From: Hymenobacter mellowenesis
GTDB taxonomy: Bacteria; Bacteroidota; Bacteroidia; Cytophagales; Hymenobacteraceae
Direction: 5' to 3'
DNA length: 64,000 bases
Assembly (NCBI RefSeq): GCF_030581005.1
Contig: NZ_JAUQSX010000019.1
Span: 1 to 64,000 of the forward strand
Shown here: in pieces, positions 15,549 through 23,369 of the stretch
Position numbering within the stretch: the first letter of the stretch is position 1
How the letters are laid out: every line of letters begins with the position of its first letter
The notes under the pieces: generated by a model
Told to the model about the DNA's origin: nothing
The model's database searches: none
Seen by the model: only the letters and a program-made list of their open reading frames with translations
Position numbers and translations under genes: made by a program

Positions 15549-18167
15549 TTAGCTCACCGGCTGGGGCCGCGCGGCCCGGCTGCCGGCCGACGCTTCGGTT
15601 TCGGCAGTGGCTTCGGTTTCCGGGGCTACGGCGCCGCGGCCGCCGCGCTGCCGCACGCTCAGGCCGAAACCGAGGGCCATGAGCAGCGTGCCGCTCCAGA
15701 GCAGGTTAATAAAGGGCTTTTCCATGGCCTTGAGGATGACATAGTCCTTTTGCGTCGTGCTCACGCCGAAGGTGAACTTGCCGGCCGTAGGGTCGATGGC
15801 GTTGAGGGTGAGGCGCACGCCGAGGTCTTCCACCTCGTCGGCCACGCGGCCCACCATGCGGTTGCGCACCACAAACACGGGGTGGGCGTGGTACTGGCGC
15901 TTTTCGCCATGCACTATCATGTCGGCCTGCAGGGCGAGGTCGCCTTTTTGCAGGTTGAGGCCGGCGGTTTCGTGGGCCGGCTCAATGGCCCGGAACACAG
16001 CGAAGTAGTCGTTGAGGAAAATGGTGTCGCCTACGGCTAGCACGCTTTCCTTGGGCTCGCTCCAGGGCCGCTCCTTGCGCGGGTCGAGCACGGAGCTGAC
16101 GTGGGTGTAGATGTCGTGGCCCCAGAACTTCTTGATGGCCGGCGAGGCCAGCAGGCCGCCGCCTTCGCCGCCGCCCATCTCGTCGTTTATCTGGGCGCGG
16201 GGGTAGAGGGCAAACTGCTCGCCCGACTTCGCATCCTTGTAATTGATGCGGTAGTAGGTGTTTTCGGGCAGAATAGCCACCGTATCACCGGTTTTGTAGT
16301 AGGTCTTGCCGCCCACGGCGATGGGGGCGCGGGCCAGGGCCTTGTAGTCGTCGTCGGTGCGGTAGAGGAACTGCTTGTCGACGTAGCCGGGCACGCCGGG
16401 CACCTCGTAAAACTGGCCGGTGTAGGTGAGCTGGTAGCCCTGCATGGGCGTGGTCTCGTTGCGGAACAGCAGCACGTTGTCGCGGTTGATGTCCTCGGCA
16501 AATTCCCGCGAGTAAACCAGGCCCGACACGTTGCGCGAAATAATATTGGAGTAGCCCGCCGAGGCCAGAATGCCCAGCAGCATAAGCGCAATGCCCAAGT
16601 GGGCCACCGCGCCGCCCGAGAGGCGCACCCCGCGGCGTAGCAGGTTGAAGATGGTGCCGAAGTTGGCCAGCACCCCAAACAGGCCCGCAAGCGTGAGCAC
16701 CACGTAGGCCGGCGAGATGGTCAGGCCATTATAGCGCACCAGCAGCACCGTGAGGGCCGTGCCCAGCAGCGCCAGCAGCGTGGGCGCCGTGAGGGCGTTG
16801 ACGACGGTTTCCTTGTTGTTGCGCTGCCACCACATAATCTGGGCGATGCCCGAAAGCAGGGCCACCACCACGCCCATCCAGAGCTGGAACTTGGAGTAGT
16901 GGGCAATCTGGTCGGCCGGCAGGGCCACGTTGGTTTTGATGCCGATGAAGCCCATAAAGGCGTTATACACCGGAATGCTGGTGGTGTACAGCACCTGGAA
17001 AGCGCCGAGGCACAGCACCGTAGCGCCCACAAACACCCACAGTTCGGGGTTGTAGCCGTTCAGCTCTTTCTCGGAAATTGGAATCTCCTTCCAGCGCGAA
17101 ACCAGCAGCGCCACGGACAGCACCGCAAACACGCCCAGGTAAATCAGCAGCTGCCCGCTCAGGCCCAAATCCGTGAACGAGTGCACCGAGGCATTGCCCA
17201 GCACGCCGCTGCGGGTGAGGAAGGTAGCGTAAAGAATGAGTACAAACGTGGCCACCACCAGCGCAAACGAGGTGCGCAGGCCCGTGCGGCGCTTCTGCCA
17301 CAGCACCAAGCCGTGCAGCGAGGCCACCAGCACCAGCCAGGGAATGTACACGGCGTTTTCGACGGGGTCCCAGTTCCAGTAGCCGCCGAAGTTCAGGGTT
17401 TCGTAGGCCCAGTAGGCGCCCATCACCACGCCCACGCCCAGCACGCCGCCGCCGATGAGCGTCCAGGGCAGCGCGGGTTTCACCCAGCTGGTCAGCTCGC
17501 GCTTCCAGAGGGCCGCAATGGCGAAGGCGAAGGGCACCAGCGTGAGCGCAAAGCCCAGGAACAGCGTGGGCGGGTGAATCACCATCCAGTAGTTCTGCAG
17601 CAGGGCGTTGAGGCCAGTGCCGTCTTTGGGCACGAAGTCGGGGTTCATTTTCCACACCGGCAGGTCGGTGAGGAACTCGCGCAGCAGGATGAAGGGCGAG
17701 GAGCCCACCTTCACGCCGCCCAGCACCACTCCCAGAATCATGCTCACCAGAAACAGCTGTACGCCGCTGAACACGGCCATCACCGGGGCTTCCCAGCGGC
17801 GGTTAAACTTCATGATGCACAGGCCCAGCACCACCTGCCAGAATATCCAGAGCAGAAACGAGCCCTCCTGACCTTCCCAGAAACAGGAAATCATGTACTG
17901 TACCGGCAGGTGATTGGAGCTGTGGCTCCAGGCGTAATAGTACTCATAGCGGTGGGCGTGAATGATGTTGAACAAGCACACAATCACCGAGAGCACCGCC
18001 GCGCCGTGCACGAAAAATGCGCCCCGCGCCAGCCGCAGCCAGCTCTGGTCCTCATCGCCCAGCGCCCGGCCCCGCGAAGCTTGGAAATAGCCATACGCCG
18101 CCACCAACGCCGCCGCAAAAGCGAGAATCACGCTGAGGTGGCCGATTTGTCCTACTAATAAGTTCAT
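15549..18167 (-). CDS. ccmF: cytochrome c heme lyase subunit CcmF
   Basis: An 872-residue polytopic membrane protein of the CcmF/NrfE family, which receives heme from holo-CcmE and attaches it to apocytochrome c at the outer face of the inner membrane. The WWD signature is WAYETLNFGGYWNWDPVENA (about residues 250-270). Many transmembrane helices flank it, a periplasmic region spans about 550-800, and a last helix lies near 830. The C-terminus is Ala/Glu-rich. Length is larger than the E. coli protein (647), mainly in the periplasmic part. It is the last gene of the ccm cluster and is followed by a terminator at 15491-15524. Confidence 0.92.
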   Translation of the reverse strand: MNLLVGQIGHLSVILAFAAALVAAYGYFQASRGRALGDEDQSWLRLARGAFFVHGAAVLSVIVCLFNIIHAHRYEYYYAWSHSSNHLPVQYMISCFWEGQEGSFLLWIFWQVVLGLCIMKFNRRWEAPVMAVFSGVQLFLVSMILGVVLGGVKVGSSPFILLREFLTDLPVWKMNPDFVPKDGTGLNALLQNYWMVIHPPTLFLGFALTLVPFAFAIAALWKRELTSWVKPALPWTLIGGGVLGVGVVMGAYWAYETLNFGGYWNWDPVENAVYIPWLVLVASLHGLVLWQKRRTGLRTSFALVVATFVLILYATFLTRSGVLGNASVHSFTDLGLSGQLLIYLGVFAVLSVALLVSRWKEIPISEKELNGYNPELWVFVGATVLCLGAFQVLYTTSIPVYNAFMGFIGIKTNVALPADQIAHYSKFQLWMGVVVALLSGIAQIMWWQRNNKETVVNALTAPTLLALLGTALTVLLVRYNGLTISPAYVVLTLAGLFGVLANFGTIFNLLRRGVRLSGGAVAHLGIALMLLGILASAGYSNIISRNVSGLVYSREFAEDINRDNVLLFRNETTPMQGYQLTYTGQFYEVPGVPGYVDKQFLYRTDDDYKALARAPIAVGGKTYYKTGDTVAILPENTYYRINYKDAKSGEQFALYPRAQINDEMGGGEGGGLLASPAIKKFWGHDIYTHVSSVLDPRKERPWSEPKESVLAVGDTIFLNDYFAVFRAIEPAHETAGLNLQKGDLALQADMIVHGEKRQYHAHPVFVVRNRMVGRVADEVEDLGVRLTLNAIDPTAGKFTFGVSTTQKDYVILKAMEKPFINLLWSGTLLMALGFGLSVRQRGGRGAVAPETEATAETEASAGSRAARPQPVS

Positions 18168-18189
18168 AAGCTAAGAATATCCGGCAAAT

Positions 18190-19326
18190 TTACGGCCGCG
18201 CCGCCGGAGCCGGGAGCTTCAATAACAACCGGTCGGTGAAAAAGTCGCCCCGCGGCGGATGAACGGTGATTTCGACGGCAATTTTTTCCAGACCGGCGTC
18301 CTGCCACTTGCGCACGGCTACTTCGCTTTGGCGCGGGTTGTCAGGCTGGTTGATGAGCTGCTGGGCCAGCAGCACGCGCCCGGTACCCGGGTCGGTGATG
18401 ACCACCGACAGGCGGGCCTTGTTGGGGTATTTGCGCAGGGGCAGGGTCACCACGTCGCGGCGGGGTGCGGTGCCGGGCAGGGGCATGGTGGCCGCCGTGC
18501 CGAATGCATACCACCACTGGCGCAGGCGGGCGGGTGCGGGGCCAGCGTCGGCGCGGGTGGTCACCACCTGGTAGTCGTAGATGCCGGGGCCGGGTAGCGT
18601 GTCGGCCACGGTGTAGGTGGTTTCGGGGCGGCCGTAGGTATCGCGGCGCACGGGCACGTAGTGTACCTCGGTGCTGCGGTACTGGTGAATCTCGCGGCGC
18701 ATCACCCGGCAGCCGGGCGTGCCGGCCAGCGAGTCGGGCAAGGTCCAGCTCAGCTCCACTATGCGGCTGTCGGTGGGCAGCAGGCGGGTAGGGCTGGGCG
18801 GGAAATAGCTCACCGGCATGCCCACAGCCGTCTGGCTCATCTGCAGCCGGAACTGGCAGAAGTCTTTCAAATACCCATCCACATCCAGCAAATAGGGCTG
18901 GCCGGCCCGCAGCGAATCCAGCGTTACAAACACGTCATCTTGCGTGCCCAGTGAGGTGCAGCTGAGCACGCGGTAAGTAGCCGGTTGGCACGGCGTGCCC
19001 GTGAGCACCACCAACTGCACGCCGCGCACGTCGCGGCATTGCTGCCCGCCGATATTCACAAAGTAGCGCCCCGAGGTTTTGGGCGTGAACTCAAACCACT
19101 GGTCGTTGTGGTACTCGATGCACTTGCCGGTCAGACGCTCGTCCACGCAGCTGCGTTGCACGGTGCAGCCCGTAGTGCTGGAGGTGATGGTTTCCTCCAG
19201 CCGCAGCACGCGGCGATTTTCGATGTTATCGTTGGGCACCTGGGCTGCTGCCGGAGAAACGGAGGCAGCGAAGAGCAATAGAAGCAGGACTGAAGAAAGG
19301 CCGTCATGCAGAGCGCAGCGAAGCAT
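18190..19326 (-). CDS. secreted protein of unknown function inside the ccm cluster
   Basis: A 378-residue protein with a signal peptide (SSVLLLLLFAASVSPAAAQ). Residues about 40-165 look like a beta-sandwich with paired cysteines (CTVQ-CVDE-CIEY; FEFTPKTSGRYFVNIGGQQC), similar to pre-peptidase C-terminal domains. Residues about 180-270 resemble a fibronectin-like fold. No T9SS sorting tail and no heme-binding CxxCH is seen. The ATG at 19326 lies inside palindromic repeat copy 2, so the first nine residues (MLRCALHDG) are written by the repeat arm. A start at a later non-ATG codon is possible. It sits 22 bp upstream of ccmF. The role is unknown; a link to cytochrome c maturation is only positional. 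Confidence 0.7.
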   Translation of the reverse strand: MLRCALHDGLSSVLLLLLFAASVSPAAAQVPNDNIENRRVLRLEETITSSTTGCTVQRSCVDERLTGKCIEYHNDQWFEFTPKTSGRYFVNIGGQQCRDVRGVQLVVLTGTPCQPATYRVLSCTSLGTQDDVFVTLDSLRAGQPYLLDVDGYLKDFCQFRLQMSQTAVGMPVSYFPPSPTRLLPTDSRIVELSWTLPDSLAGTPGCRVMRREIHQYRSTEVHYVPVRRDTYGRPETTYTVADTLPGPGIYDYQVVTTRADAGPAPARLRQWWYAFGTAATMPLPGTAPRRDVVTLPLRKYPNKARLSVVITDPGTGRVLLAQQLINQPDNPRQSEVAVRKWQDAGLEKIAVEITVHPPRGDFFTDRLLLKLPAPAARP

Positions 19327-19405
19327 CTCGCGTACCGAAGTAGACCAATCGATTGAATTGCTACTCCAAGCGAGATGCTTCGCTGCGCTCTGCATGACGG
19401 CCTTT
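19296..19405. repeat. family A palindromic repeat, copy 2
   Basis: Perfect 35-bp arms, 19296-19330 and 19371-19405 (GTCATGCAGAGCGCAGCGAA variant). The inner loop again carries an imperfect AGTAGACCAAT/ATTGAATTGCTACT repeat. The left arm overlaps the first codons of the secreted-protein gene. Confidence 0.95.
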
Positions 19406-19434
19406 GCCGTCCCGTTAGTGCTGTGCAACGCCCT

Positions 19435-19866
19435 TTACTTCACCGAAGCCGTAGCGCCCTCGTTCAAATCCTTCTTCACGTATTTGCTGGGGCACTTCAG
19501 CAGAATGTTGTCGGCCATGAATACCTGGCCTTTCATGCAACCGGTGATGACAACCTGCTCGGAAGCGTCGAAATCCTGGGGCTTGGGGTTGTTGTACACC
19601 ACGCGCTGGGCAATTTGCGTGCTGTCCACCAGCGTGAAGGCGAAGTAGTTGGGGTCCGTCATCGGGTCGTACTCCAAGCCGATGGGCTGCTTCTGGGCAT
19701 CGCGCGGGAGCTTGCCCACCACGTGCACCTTGGTGGTGTTGCCCTCGGCGGCCCGCTGCCGGGCTTCGCCGAAGCCCACGTACACGCTGGCATCGGCGGT
19801 GGTGCTGAGGATGATGGCGGCGGCCACCGCAATGATGGCCATGATGAAAATGTGCGACTTCTTCAT
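19435..19866 (-). CDS. ccmE: cytochrome c maturation heme chaperone CcmE (Cys type)
   Basis: A 143-residue membrane-anchored OB-fold heme chaperone: an N-terminal signal anchor (about 6-27), then a beta barrel. In classical CcmE heme is bound through His in H-x3-Y. Here the aligned segment is NILLKCPSKYVKK, with Cys125 and Tyr129, so this is a C-x3-Y variant of the kind reported from archaea and Desulfovibrio. A second Cys (Cys110) lies in the barrel. It comes from CcmC and passes heme to CcmF; both genes are close by on the same strand. Confidence 0.9.
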   Translation of the reverse strand: MKKSHIFIMAIIAVAAAIILSTTADASVYVGFGEARQRAAEGNTTKVHVVGKLPRDAQKQPIGLEYDPMTDPNYFAFTLVDSTQIAQRVVYNNPKPQDFDASEQVVITGCMKGQVFMADNILLKCPSKYVKKDLNEGATASVK

Positions 19867-19962
19867 AAAACCACGGGTTGTAACGAGTTGCGCGAAGCGG
19901 GTTAGCCGAGCCTCGCGGTGCTCGTCGGGGTGTAACAGTGCAAACGGGCAGCGGGTGCCCGG

Positions 19963-20208
19963 CTACTTCTTTATTTGCTCTTCGAGGCGGCTCACTTTGC
20001 GGTCGAGGTTGATGAGGTAGGCCAGCAGGCCCGCCACGATGATGACTACCACGGCCACCACCACGTAGATTTTTCCGTTGGCGCGCAGGCCGTCGGCCAT
20101 CTCGGGCTCGGTCGTTGCGGCTTGGGCGAAGGCATTGCCGACGTTGAAAAGCAGCGTCAGCAACAGCAGGAACAGGGCCGCCGAGCGCGGTGTGAGCTTA
20201 ATTTTCAT
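19963..20208 (-). CDS. ccmD: CcmD family protein
   Basis: An 81-residue protein with an N-terminal signal-like helix (residues 1-29, ending AFAQA), one further transmembrane helix (IYVVVAVVVIIVAGLLAYLI) and a short charged tail DRKVSRLEEQIKK. Small single-helix proteins in this position hold CcmC and CcmE together. Its start overlaps the end of ccmC by 11 bp, indicating translational coupling. The two-helix form with a possible cleaved signal is longer than the E. coli CcmD (69). Confidence 0.8.
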   Translation of the reverse strand: MKIKLTPRSAALFLLLLTLLFNVGNAFAQAATTEPEMADGLRANGKIYVVVAVVVIIVAGLLAYLINLDRKVSRLEEQIKK

Positions 20209-20953
20209 CGTGTTTCAATTTCAGGAAAGCAAAGCGGCTGGTGACCTGGGTGAGCCAGAAGGCAAACAAAATCCAGCCGATAACGGCGGGGTAAAACACC
20301 TGCCGCATGGTGTTGTCGAGGTCGTATTGGTTGAAGCCGGGGTTGCCGGTCTGGCCGGGATGCAGCGAGGGGCCGCTCAGGCGCGGCAGCACAAACAGCA
20401 GCGGAATGGCCGCCGCAAACGCAAAAATGTTGTAGATGGCCGACACCCGAGCCCGCTGCTGCTCGTCGCGAAACGAGCCACGCAGCACCAGGTAAGCCCC
20501 GTAGATGAGCATGGCCACGGCCGCTCCGTTCAGGCGCGGGTCGGGCGTCCACCACGCGCCCCAGGTGAATTTGGCCCACACGCTGCCAGTGGCCAGCCCC
20601 AGCAAGCCTAGCACGATGCCCGACTTGGCCGACTCGTGGGCCAGCACGTCCAGCCGCTCCGACGGTTCGCGCAGGTAGCGAATGGAGTACCACACCGACA
20701 CCAGCAGTACCATAATCATGGAAAACCACATCGGCACGTGGAAAAACAGGTTCCGGATGCTCTCGTTCACGATGGGCAGGCGCGGCACCGTAATCAGGAT
20801 GCCCACCGCCGAGGCGCCTATCAGCAGCAGCGCCGTAATGGTTTTCCATACCACGCCAGCCGTGCGCTGCTCGATGAGGTATTGCCCACCCCAGACGCCC
20901 ACCACCGTCATGGCCACGCCTGATACACTTCCGATAATTGCCGCTGTACTCAT
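20198..20953 (-). CDS. ccmC: heme exporter/transfer protein CcmC
   Basis: A 251-residue protein with six predicted transmembrane helices, of the CcmC/CcsA heme-handling family, which loads heme on to CcmE. Flanking conserved histidines are present in NLFFHVPMWF and LAHES. The WWD region reads AKFTWGAWWTPDPRLN: the WGxWW part is kept, but the usual xWDxRL becomes TPDPRL. It is 21 bp downstream of ccmB and overlaps ccmD, so it is part of one transcript. Confidence 0.92.
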   Translation of the reverse strand: MSTAAIIGSVSGVAMTVVGVWGGQYLIEQRTAGVVWKTITALLLIGASAVGILITVPRLPIVNESIRNLFFHVPMWFSMIMVLLVSVWYSIRYLREPSERLDVLAHESAKSGIVLGLLGLATGSVWAKFTWGAWWTPDPRLNGAAVAMLIYGAYLVLRGSFRDEQQRARVSAIYNIFAFAAAIPLLFVLPRLSGPSLHPGQTGNPGFNQYDLDNTMRQVFYPAVIGWILFAFWLTQVTSRFAFLKLKHDEN

Positions 20954-20974
20954 AATTTATTTATCAATAACGAA

Positions 20975-21676
20975 TTAGCCGCGCCACAAAAAAGGAAACA
21001 GCAGGTACGACGTAGCGCCCACTATCATGTTCAGCGCCACCAGCGTGAGCACCGCGCTCTGGCTCACGCTCCAGTCCAGGCCATCCAGCGCATTCTTGCT
21101 CACCTTGATGAGCAGCAAAAGCATGGGTACCATAATCGGGAAGCCGAGCACGGCCATAAGCGTGGCGCCATTGCCGCCGGCCTTGGCCGCAATGCCCGAT
21201 ACCAGCGTGAGCGTGGTGGCAAAGCCCACGGCGCCCAGCAGCAGGTTGGCCACAAACAGCCCCGGATTCTGAATAGGATTGCCGAGGAACACCGTGTAGA
21301 GAAACAGGCCCAGCAGCGCCACTACCGTCAGCAGCAGGGCGTTGTAGAGCATCTTGGCCAGAATAACGGCCTGGGGCCGCACCAGCGTGTAGTAGTAGAG
21401 CCGCTGGCCGGGGCTTTCCTGCATAAAGCCCTTCGCCACCGCGTTGATGGCGGCAAACAGCAGGATGACCCACAGCAGGGCGTTCCAAGCTGGCGGCGGG
21501 GGCGTGCCACCCCGCAGACTGAAGCTCAGAAAGCACACAAACACCGTGCTGCCCACGTAGAGCAGCAGCCCGCCCAGCGCCGCGCGCTGCCGCCATTCCA
21601 GGCGGAAGTCTTTGGCTAGCAGGGTGGAAATTTCGCGGAGCAAGGGCACGGGCGCAGGTTCGGTTTCGGGCCGCAA
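20975..21676 (-). CDS. ccmB: heme exporter protein CcmB
   Basis: A 233-residue membrane protein of the CcmB family (permease that pairs with the ATPase CcmA in releasing holo-CcmE from CcmC). The start ISTLLAKDFRLEWRQR and the six hydrophobic helices, with SGIAAKAGGNGATLMAVLGFP in the middle, are typical. It is the first gene of ccmBCDE. No ccmA was found in the window; it must be elsewhere. Confidence 0.9.
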   Translation of the reverse strand: MRPETEPAPVPLLREISTLLAKDFRLEWRQRAALGGLLLYVGSTVFVCFLSFSLRGGTPPPPAWNALLWVILLFAAINAVAKGFMQESPGQRLYYYTLVRPQAVILAKMLYNALLLTVVALLGLFLYTVFLGNPIQNPGLFVANLLLGAVGFATTLTLVSGIAAKAGGNGATLMAVLGFPIMVPMLLLLIKVSKNALDGLDWSVSQSAVLTLVALNMIVGATSYLLFPFLWRG

Positions 21677-21699
21677 AGATACGCCCGCCCCGCCCTGGA

Positions 21700-23223
21700 T
21701 TATTCCCCTACCGTCACTTTTGCGCTGGTGCTTCGGCCTTGCTGCGTCACTACCAGCACGTAGAGGCCGGGCGTGAGGCCGGCCAGCGGCACGGTGAGCT
21801 GGCCGCTCGCGGGCGTGGCTTCGGCCGCGTACACGGCTTGGCCCAGCAGGTTGCGCAGGCCCAGCCGGGCGGGCGCGCTGGTGGGCAGGCGCAGAGTGAG
21901 CGTACCTCTGGCCGGGTTAGGATAAGCGGCCAGTTCCAGGGCCAGGCCAGCCGGGCGGGCGGCCAGCACGGCGCTGGCCCGCATGGGCATGAAATTGAGC
22001 AAACCCAGCGCCGGTTGGTCCACCTGATGCACGATGTGGCTTTCGGCCACGGCGGCCGAATTGGTGCCCCAGTCGTTGTTTTGGGCCAGCATGTTGTCGG
22101 GCGCGTTCAGGTAAAAGTCGTAAATCTGCCCACCGTTGCCGTTGTTATAGAGCTGGTTGAGGCCCACGTTCAAGCTGTCAGTGCTGCTCACATCTCCAAA
22201 GCTCATGGTAGGGCCGGGCGCTGTGGAGGACGAGCGCAGTACCGTCACGCCCCAAAGGTTGCCGCGCAGCACGTTGCGGCTGACCACGCCGGTGAGCGTA
22301 GCGCCGCCCTGCAGGTTGATGCCGCTGCCGCCGGTATTGGCGTTGGAATTGATGTTGTTGTTTTCGATAATGTTACGGGTGACGACTGCGCTGATGCCCG
22401 AGCCCAGTAGGGCCACGCCGTAGCGGTTGTTGGCAATACGGTTCTGGCGGATGCGTACCGTGGTGGTGCCCGCCGAGCCCAGCAGGTTGGAAACCGACAC
22501 GCCACCCGCCATATTGTAAAGGCCGCCAATGACCTGGCAACGCTCAACTACGATGGGCGTGGCGCCGCCAATGCCCAGGTTAATTTGCGGGTAGTTGCCG
22601 TTTTCGGTGTCGTTGTCGCGGAACACGCAGTTCTGAATCACGGGCGAGGTATTGCGGTTGGCCGGGCTCAGCACGCCGGAGCGGGCATTGCTGTAGATGC
22701 GGCAGTTGAGTATGCGCGGCGCCCCGCCCGACGGGCTGATGGCCCCGCTGTTGGTGTTGGTGGTGCCGATGCGCGACACCTGGTAGCGCACCACGCAGCT
22801 ATCGAGCAGCAGGTCGTTGTCCAGAATCCGAATGCCGCCGCCGTATTCCACAATGGTTTTGCGCAGCCGCGAGCCCTGGCTAGTGGCCGAAAACGTGAGC
22901 CCACTAAACGGCGCCGTATTGGCCTGGGCCGTGATTTTGACCGAGTCACGTGGGTTTACCAGCAGCACGCCGTCCACCGTCACCAGTGCCGATGCCGCTA
23001 GGCGCAGCGTGGTGTTAGCGCTAATGGTTAGCGTATCGGTGGGGCTGAGGCGCAGGTTGCCGTTCACCGCATAGGTGCCCGGGCTGGTGAGCACCACGTT
23101 GGAGCCGGTGGCGGCGGCCAACTGAGCCAGCGTCCAGCGCACGCCGGTGCCGGGCGTTTGGAATTGCGCAAAAGCCCGGGGGGCGGCCAGCGTGAGCAGG
23201 GCAAGCAGTAGCAGCTTTTTCAT
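21700..23223 (-). CDS. right-handed beta-helix protein with T9SS sorting domain
   Basis: A 507-residue secreted protein: signal peptide MKKLLLLALLTLAAPRAFAQ, then parallel beta-helix repeats (about 40-390) rich in Asn ladders such as RNIIENNNINSN and NRIANNRYGVAL, as in pectin-lyase-like folds. The last about 75 residues are a T9SS sorting domain (LAAYPNPARGTLTLRL, LRNLLGQAVY, LTPGLYVLVV). No catalytic residues of polysaccharide lyases can be assigned. The ATG at 23223 gives the signal peptide; an extension to 23253 is unlikely. It lies 23 bp upstream of ccmB but is probably unrelated to it in function. Confidence 0.88.
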   Translation of the reverse strand: MKKLLLLALLTLAAPRAFAQFQTPGTGVRWTLAQLAAATGSNVVLTSPGTYAVNGNLRLSPTDTLTISANTTLRLAASALVTVDGVLLVNPRDSVKITAQANTAPFSGLTFSATSQGSRLRKTIVEYGGGIRILDNDLLLDSCVVRYQVSRIGTTNTNSGAISPSGGAPRILNCRIYSNARSGVLSPANRNTSPVIQNCVFRDNDTENGNYPQINLGIGGATPIVVERCQVIGGLYNMAGGVSVSNLLGSAGTTTVRIRQNRIANNRYGVALLGSGISAVVTRNIIENNNINSNANTGGSGINLQGGATLTGVVSRNVLRGNLWGVTVLRSSSTAPGPTMSFGDVSSTDSLNVGLNQLYNNGNGGQIYDFYLNAPDNMLAQNNDWGTNSAAVAESHIVHQVDQPALGLLNFMPMRASAVLAARPAGLALELAAYPNPARGTLTLRLPTSAPARLGLRNLLGQAVYAAEATPASGQLTVPLAGLTPGLYVLVVTQQGRSTSAKVTVGE

Positions 23224-23289
23224 AGCGGAAAGAAATGGGTTGGCGATGCGCAAATAAACGGAAAGTCCAGATTATCGGCCTGATGCACA

Positions 23290-23328
23290 AAACAAAAACG
23301 CTCCTGGCCAGGAAGCCGGGAGCGTTTC
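23290..23328 (-). terminator. Rho-independent terminator
   Basis: Stem AAACGCTCC / GGAGCGTTT (23296-23304 with 23319-23327), then TTGTTTTG on the minus strand, 42 bp after the stop of the beta-propeller/outer-membrane gene. Confidence 0.8.
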
Positions 23329-23369
23329 AGAAGAGTCGTTAATTAGCTGCTTTAATTACTTATTCACCG

